This document shows, piece by piece, positions 4,290-7,189 of a DNA stretch of 7,189 bases. Under the pieces are notes generated by a model. The model made no database searches. It was given only the letters and a program-made list of their open reading frames with translations, and had not been told where the DNA came from. The translations under genes were made by a program, and so were the position numbers. Origin of the DNA: a bacterium (GTDB lineage: Bacteria; Auribacterota; UBA3054; B51-G9). The DNA lies in assembly GCA_029933535.1 (NCBI GenBank), contig JAOZNZ010000163.1:1-7189 (forward strand), read 5' to 3'. Positions within the stretch are counted from its first letter, which is position 1. Every line of letters starts with the position of its first letter.

Positions 4290-5414
4290 TCAAAAAGTAT
4301 TTATTAGAATTTCGAGTTCATTTGCTAAAAGTTTCTTCTGCCAGTTTCTGACATCAGGATTATTATCATCGGATAATTCTTCACTTAGCAGAGCAGGCTT
4401 TCTTGCAATTCTTTGAAGGCTTGCCACCGGCCACAAAATAGCCGGATCAAGAGAGAATTCTTTTCCTTTTCCGGTCCGCCATTTTTTTAAAATATCCAAT
4501 CGCGCGTTTGCTCCGTTGCTCCATGGGGGTCGCCTGGGCAGTTTAGGGAAAAAAACCGGTTTGGCATTAACACCTCTCTGCAAAGCGCCGGTTAAGTCTT
4601 TACGTGCGCGTTGCAGCAGCCATCTCCCGATACCTTTTATGGAATCGATATTAGTTTCAGGATTAACTGAGAGAAATAAAAGAGTTTTATTTCCGATGAT
4701 TTTATATGGAGGGGAATTTTTTTTCAGAGCAAAGTTTTCGCGAAAAATACTTAATTCCCGCAAAACTGCTAATTGATCAGGCTTTAATAAACGAGCGCCT
4801 TTGATTTTCAAAAAAGAATCTTCTTTAGAGCCATTTTCGCCAAAACGAACTTTAGTCAATCTGGCAATTTCCTCTTCTGCCCAAGTCAAGCGGTTCAATT
4901 TTTTAAGATTTTCAACGAGTAAATTTCTTAAATCAATAAGGTAAAGAACATCATCGGCGGCATATTTTAATTCTTCTTCCGAGAGGGGTCTTTTTCCCCA
5001 ATCCATTTTTTGAATTTTCGTGTTTTTTTCAATTTCAAGATTGTGAAAACGATTTAAAACATTCGCGAGACCAAGCTGAGGAGCACCAAGAAACTGTGCG
5101 CCAACGGAAGTGTCGAACATATTCCGGACAACGACATTATAATCACGATAAAGAGATCTTATATCGTAATCACAGCTGTGAAAAATTTTTTCGATCTTTT
5201 CATTTTGAAAAAAATCTCGAAGCTCATCAGCATTGCCCAGCGCTTCGGGATAAACGATGAATTGGTCTTCAATCGTTCCGAACTGGAGCAAACAGATATG
5301 CTCCGGGTAAGCGTGCATACCATTTGCTTCGAGATCGAAAGCGACGATTTTTTCATGGCTGAGTAGATTAAAAACCTCTATCCAGTCATTATGTTCGGTA
5401 ATTAATTTTCTCAC
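4290..5414 (-). CDS. rnd: Ribonuclease D (DEDDy 3'-5' exoribonuclease)
   Basis: A 374-residue protein, essentially the length of E. coli RNase D, which trims the 3' ends of tRNA precursors and other small RNAs. The DEDDy exonuclease domain fills residues 1-170. Exo I is FDLEANG (Asp27, Glu29), Exo II is HSCDYDIRSLYRDY (Asp84), and Exo III is YAADDVLYL with Tyr151 and Asp155. All four acidic metal ligands and the tyrosine are present, so activity is expected. After a linker an HRDC-type helical domain (about 205-280) follows, containing DQLAVLRELSIFREN; the C-terminal portion (about 300-374) could be the second, more divergent helical domain. Translation must start at GTG 5414: an in-frame TAA lies two codons upstream, and the next ATG (codon 33) would remove the Exo I aspartate and glutamate. 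GTG overlaps the peroxiredoxin stop as GTGA and has no Shine-Dalgarno of its own, so translation probably depends on ribosomes finishing the peroxiredoxin gene. Confidence 0.94.
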   Translation of the reverse strand: MRKLITEHNDWIEVFNLLSHEKIVAFDLEANGMHAYPEHICLLQFGTIEDQFIVYPEALGNADELRDFFQNEKIEKIFHSCDYDIRSLYRDYNVVVRNMFDTSVGAQFLGAPQLGLANVLNRFHNLEIEKNTKIQKMDWGKRPLSEEELKYAADDVLYLIDLRNLLVENLKKLNRLTWAEEEIARLTKVRFGENGSKEDSFLKIKGARLLKPDQLAVLRELSIFRENFALKKNSPPYKIIGNKTLLFLSVNPETNIDSIKGIGRWLLQRARKDLTGALQRGVNAKPVFFPKLPRRPPWSNGANARLDILKKWRTGKGKEFSLDPAILWPVASLQRIARKPALLSEELSDDNNPDVRNWQKKLLANELEILINTF

Positions 5415-6010
5415 AATTTATCAGAATGTGATGCGAGATAATCTGCAACACCATCGGTTGAAGGTTTCATTCCGTCATCACCTTTGTTCCAACCGGCGGG
5501 ACAAACTTCACCATGAACTTCGAAAAATTGGAGAGCGTCAACCATTCTGAGCATCTCATCAACATTACGTCCGAGCGGGAGATTGTTAACGGTTTGATGT
5601 TGCACGATGCCGTCTTTATCAATTAAGAACGAAGCACGAAGAGCAACACCATCCGGGTGTTCCACGCCATAAGCATTTGTGATTTCGTGTGTAATATCCG
5701 CAACAAGGGGAAATTTAACCTGACCGATACCGCCTTTATCAACCGGAGTATTTTTCCAGGCAAAATGTGTAAATTGAGAATCAATAGATACACCAACAAC
5801 TTCAACACCTTTCTCCTTGAATTGCGCGAGACGTTTATCGTGCGCGATAATTTCGCTTGGGCATACAAAAGTAAAATCAAGCGGATAAAAGAAAAGAACA
5901 ACATATTTTCCGCTAAGGTCTGATAATTTAAAATCGTCTTTAATAGTGCCATCGGGCATAGCTGCCGGAGCGATAAAATCCGGTGCCTCATTAGTAACGA
6001 GAACACACAT
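5411..6010 (-). CDS. 2-Cys peroxiredoxin (AhpC/Prx1 family)
   Basis: A 199-residue typical 2-Cys peroxiredoxin reducing hydrogen peroxide and organic hydroperoxides in the cytoplasm. The peroxidatic site PLDFTFVCPSE (43-53) contains Thr47 and Cys50. Arg126 in LRASFLID is the conserved active-site arginine. The resolving cysteine is Cys170 in GEVCPAGW. Residues 93-96 are GGIG, close to the GGLG of oxidation-sensitive peroxiredoxins. The C-terminus ends YLASHSDKL without the matching YF motif, so sensitivity to over-oxidation is unclear. An extra cysteine stands at position 2. No dedicated reductase (AhpF) is adjacent, so thioredoxin is the likely electron donor. The start is supported by AAGGAG 8 bases upstream and a promoter (6050-6078). 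The stop overlaps the RNase D start by 4 bases. Confidence 0.96.
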   Translation of the reverse strand: MCVLVTNEAPDFIAPAAMPDGTIKDDFKLSDLSGKYVVLFFYPLDFTFVCPSEIIAHDKRLAQFKEKGVEVVGVSIDSQFTHFAWKNTPVDKGGIGQVKFPLVADITHEITNAYGVEHPDGVALRASFLIDKDGIVQHQTVNNLPLGRNVDEMLRMVDALQFFEVHGEVCPAGWNKGDDGMKPSTDGVADYLASHSDKL

Positions 6011-6018
6011 AACAGATT

Positions 6019-6024
6019 CTCCTT
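6019..6024 (-). promoter_or_regulatory. Ribosome binding site AAGGAG of the peroxiredoxin gene
   Basis: The minus strand reads AAGGAG, 8 bases and ATG (6010). It is a strong match at good spacing and confirms the start. Confidence 0.8.
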
Positions 6025-6049
6025 TTTTGGTTTTATAAATAATTTAAGT

Positions 6050-6078
6050 ATTATATCAAAAAAATTAATAAACGGCAA
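6050..6078 (-). promoter_or_regulatory. Sigma-70 promoter of the peroxiredoxin-RNase D pair
   Basis: TTGCCG (6078-6073), a 17-base spacer and consensus TATAAT (6055-6050) on the minus strand. The start point would be near 6043, giving a leader of about 33 bases. The -35 matches 4 of 6 consensus positions. It lies entirely within the 96-base gap after the propeller gene. Confidence 0.65.
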
Positions 6079-6086
6079 TGCAGGGG

Positions 6087-6103
6087 TACTTGAAAGGCAA
6101 GTA
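6087..6103. promoter_or_regulatory. 6-bp inverted repeat upstream of the peroxiredoxin -35 box
   Basis: TACTTG (6087-6092), AAAGG, CAAGTA (6098-6103) are perfect inverted arms. The repeat starts 4 bases after the stop of the propeller gene and ends 8 bases before the -35 hexamer. As RNA it would be a weak hairpin without a U-tract, so termination is unlikely. As DNA it is placed where an activator could bind, at about -45 to -60. It does not match the PerR box consensus. Confidence 0.35.
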
Positions 6104-6106
6104 GAA

Positions 6107-7186
6107 TCAATAATTAGAGTCTAATTTAAACAGTTGATCAACCCAGAGGTTTCCATCTACTGAATACCCAAAATATTTCCCATCTGATGAGAAATTAACT
6201 GTAATTGGTTTTCCCTTTGCAATTTTTTTAACGACATTTCCTTCAATATTAACAATCCAGGATTCTGTCCAAAAACTTTTATTATCTAAAGTCTGTTCAC
6301 TGACAATCAATAAAAAATTTTGCTTCGGCATCCATTTTGGCATACGTGCATTATCTAAAACTTTTTTAGGTCGGAAAGTATCAGATGGAGTAACATATAC
6401 AGTATTCTGAACTGAATAAGCAATGTATTTACCGTCACTGGAATAAGAAGAATGTTCTTCACTCACCGATGTATTTGAAAATTGCAGTTTCGCCATTTTG
6501 CTTATTGAATATTTCCAGAGTTCATAATTTTCATTCGGTCGATCATATAATGAATAAATTAATTCATTAGAATCACTTTTCCATTCAAAGTTTTGAATTA
6601 AACCTTTGTCAACAAGAACCGGCTCAGAAAAATCAATATTAGAAATATAAAGTTTATATACTGGTGATCCTTGAGGTGGATTTGGTCCCTGAATGAGAAA
6701 AGCTATTTTTAAGCCATCTGGTGAATATTTAGGCTGCTCAGCACAATCATCAGTTGAAGACAACTTTGTTTTGTTTCCATCAAGAGTTACTCTCCAAATT
6801 TCATTTCCTTTAGGAGTACGAATCTGTGCCAACATATTATTAGAATCATTAAACCAGGAAACATTATTAACAGTTATCCATTTTTCATGTAAGTCATTAG
6901 TCAGAATTATAGGATGTTGGTTTGATCCATCACTTTTCATTAACCAAAGCTCAAATATTATTTCCGCAACATTTGGATTATAAGTATTTCTTGTAGAAAG
7001 GAAGGCAATATATTCTCCATTAGGTGAGTAATAAGATATAAAATCCTTTCCCGATGATGTTAATTGCTTTGGAAATTCAATTTCATCAGAAGATGTTAGA
7101 AATTTGTCGTTAGTGCAGCTAATGGTTATTAATATAAATATGCAAACAACTAACAAACCTACAACAATTCTTATGACAGTTTTCAT
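6107..7186 (-). CDS. Exported beta-propeller protein with TolB/PD40-like repeats, probable lipoprotein
   Basis: A 359-residue protein with a signal sequence: MKTVIR basic start, hydrophobic core about 7-23, then ITISC with Cys24. The context is a poor lipobox (Thr at -3, Ile at -2, Ser at -1), so lipid attachment is likely but not certain. The remainder shows about seven PD40/WD40-like blade motifs: YSPNGEYIAFLS (53-64), WFNDSNNMLAQIR (111-123), YSPDGLKIAFLI (154-165), WKSDSNELIYS (202-212), YSSDGKYIAYS (248-258), PKWMPKQNFLLIVS (283-296) and FSSDGKYFGYS (332-342). These fit a single six- or seven-bladed propeller without the N-terminal domain of TolB. No catalytic domain is seen, so a binding or scaffold role at the cell envelope is likely. 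The gene looks more AT-rich than its neighbours. The ATG is 3 bases from the window edge, so the ribosome site and promoter cannot be seen. Confidence 0.88.
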   Translation of the reverse strand: MKTVIRIVVGLLVVCIFILITISCTNDKFLTSSDEIEFPKQLTSSGKDFISYYSPNGEYIAFLSTRNTYNPNVAEIIFELWLMKSDGSNQHPIILTNDLHEKWITVNNVSWFNDSNNMLAQIRTPKGNEIWRVTLDGNKTKLSSTDDCAEQPKYSPDGLKIAFLIQGPNPPQGSPVYKLYISNIDFSEPVLVDKGLIQNFEWKSDSNELIYSLYDRPNENYELWKYSISKMAKLQFSNTSVSEEHSSYSSDGKYIAYSVQNTVYVTPSDTFRPKKVLDNARMPKWMPKQNFLLIVSEQTLDNKSFWTESWIVNIEGNVVKKIAKGKPITVNFSSDGKYFGYSVDGNLWVDQLFKLDSNY

Positions 7187-7189
7187 TTT

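Overview
The window looks like a compact bacterial chromosome segment. All seven recognisable protein genes lie on the minus strand, so transcription runs from position 7189 towards position 1. Two intergenic regions carry promoters of the ordinary sigma-70 type (TTGACT-17-TATAAT and TTGCCG-17-TATAAT), and several genes have clear Shine-Dalgarno sites. The DNA is moderately AT-rich, with intergenic regions full of short palindromes and low-complexity repeats. That style, with the gene content, suggests an uncultured Gram-negative lineage, possibly of the Bacteroidota/Ignavibacteria/Calditrichota kind. This is inference from general appearance; no marker gene in the window fixes the taxonomy.

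Layout in order of transcription: (1) a secreted, probably lipid-anchored beta-propeller protein (6107-7186); (2) a 2-Cys peroxiredoxin (5411-6010) with its own promoter; (3) ribonuclease D (4290-5414), starting with GTG and overlapping the peroxiredoxin stop by 4 bases; (4) an RluA-family pseudouridine synthase without an S4 domain (3458-4168); (5) a histidine-phosphatase/phosphoglycerate-mutase-like enzyme (2583-3224); (6) a 376-base intergenic region (2207-2582) holding a REP/BIME-like inverted repeat, a strong promoter, a palindrome at the predicted start point and a terminator-like hairpin in the leader; (7) two tandem, translationally coupled aspartate/ornithine-carbamoyltransferase-family paralogues (1136-2206, then 106-1134); (8) a pair of adjacent hairpins and a heptamer tandem repeat that runs off the left edge.

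The most interesting part is the carbamoyltransferase pair. Both proteins keep the carbamoyl-phosphate signature (SxRTR, HPCQ) and lack the SMG loop of true ornithine carbamoyltransferases, having instead the VYxxxW element of the knotted group (N-acetylornithine, N-succinylornithine and YgeW-type enzymes). The first gene looks like an intact enzyme with HCLP and a proline-bearing loop. The second has HPMP in place of HCLP and no prolines in the loop, so it may be a subunit or enzyme with altered specificity. The leader between promoter and first gene contains a hairpin followed by seven U's, which suggests transcription attenuation. Peroxiredoxin, RNase D and the pseudouridine synthase form a redox/RNA-maintenance group in which only the first two are clearly coupled.
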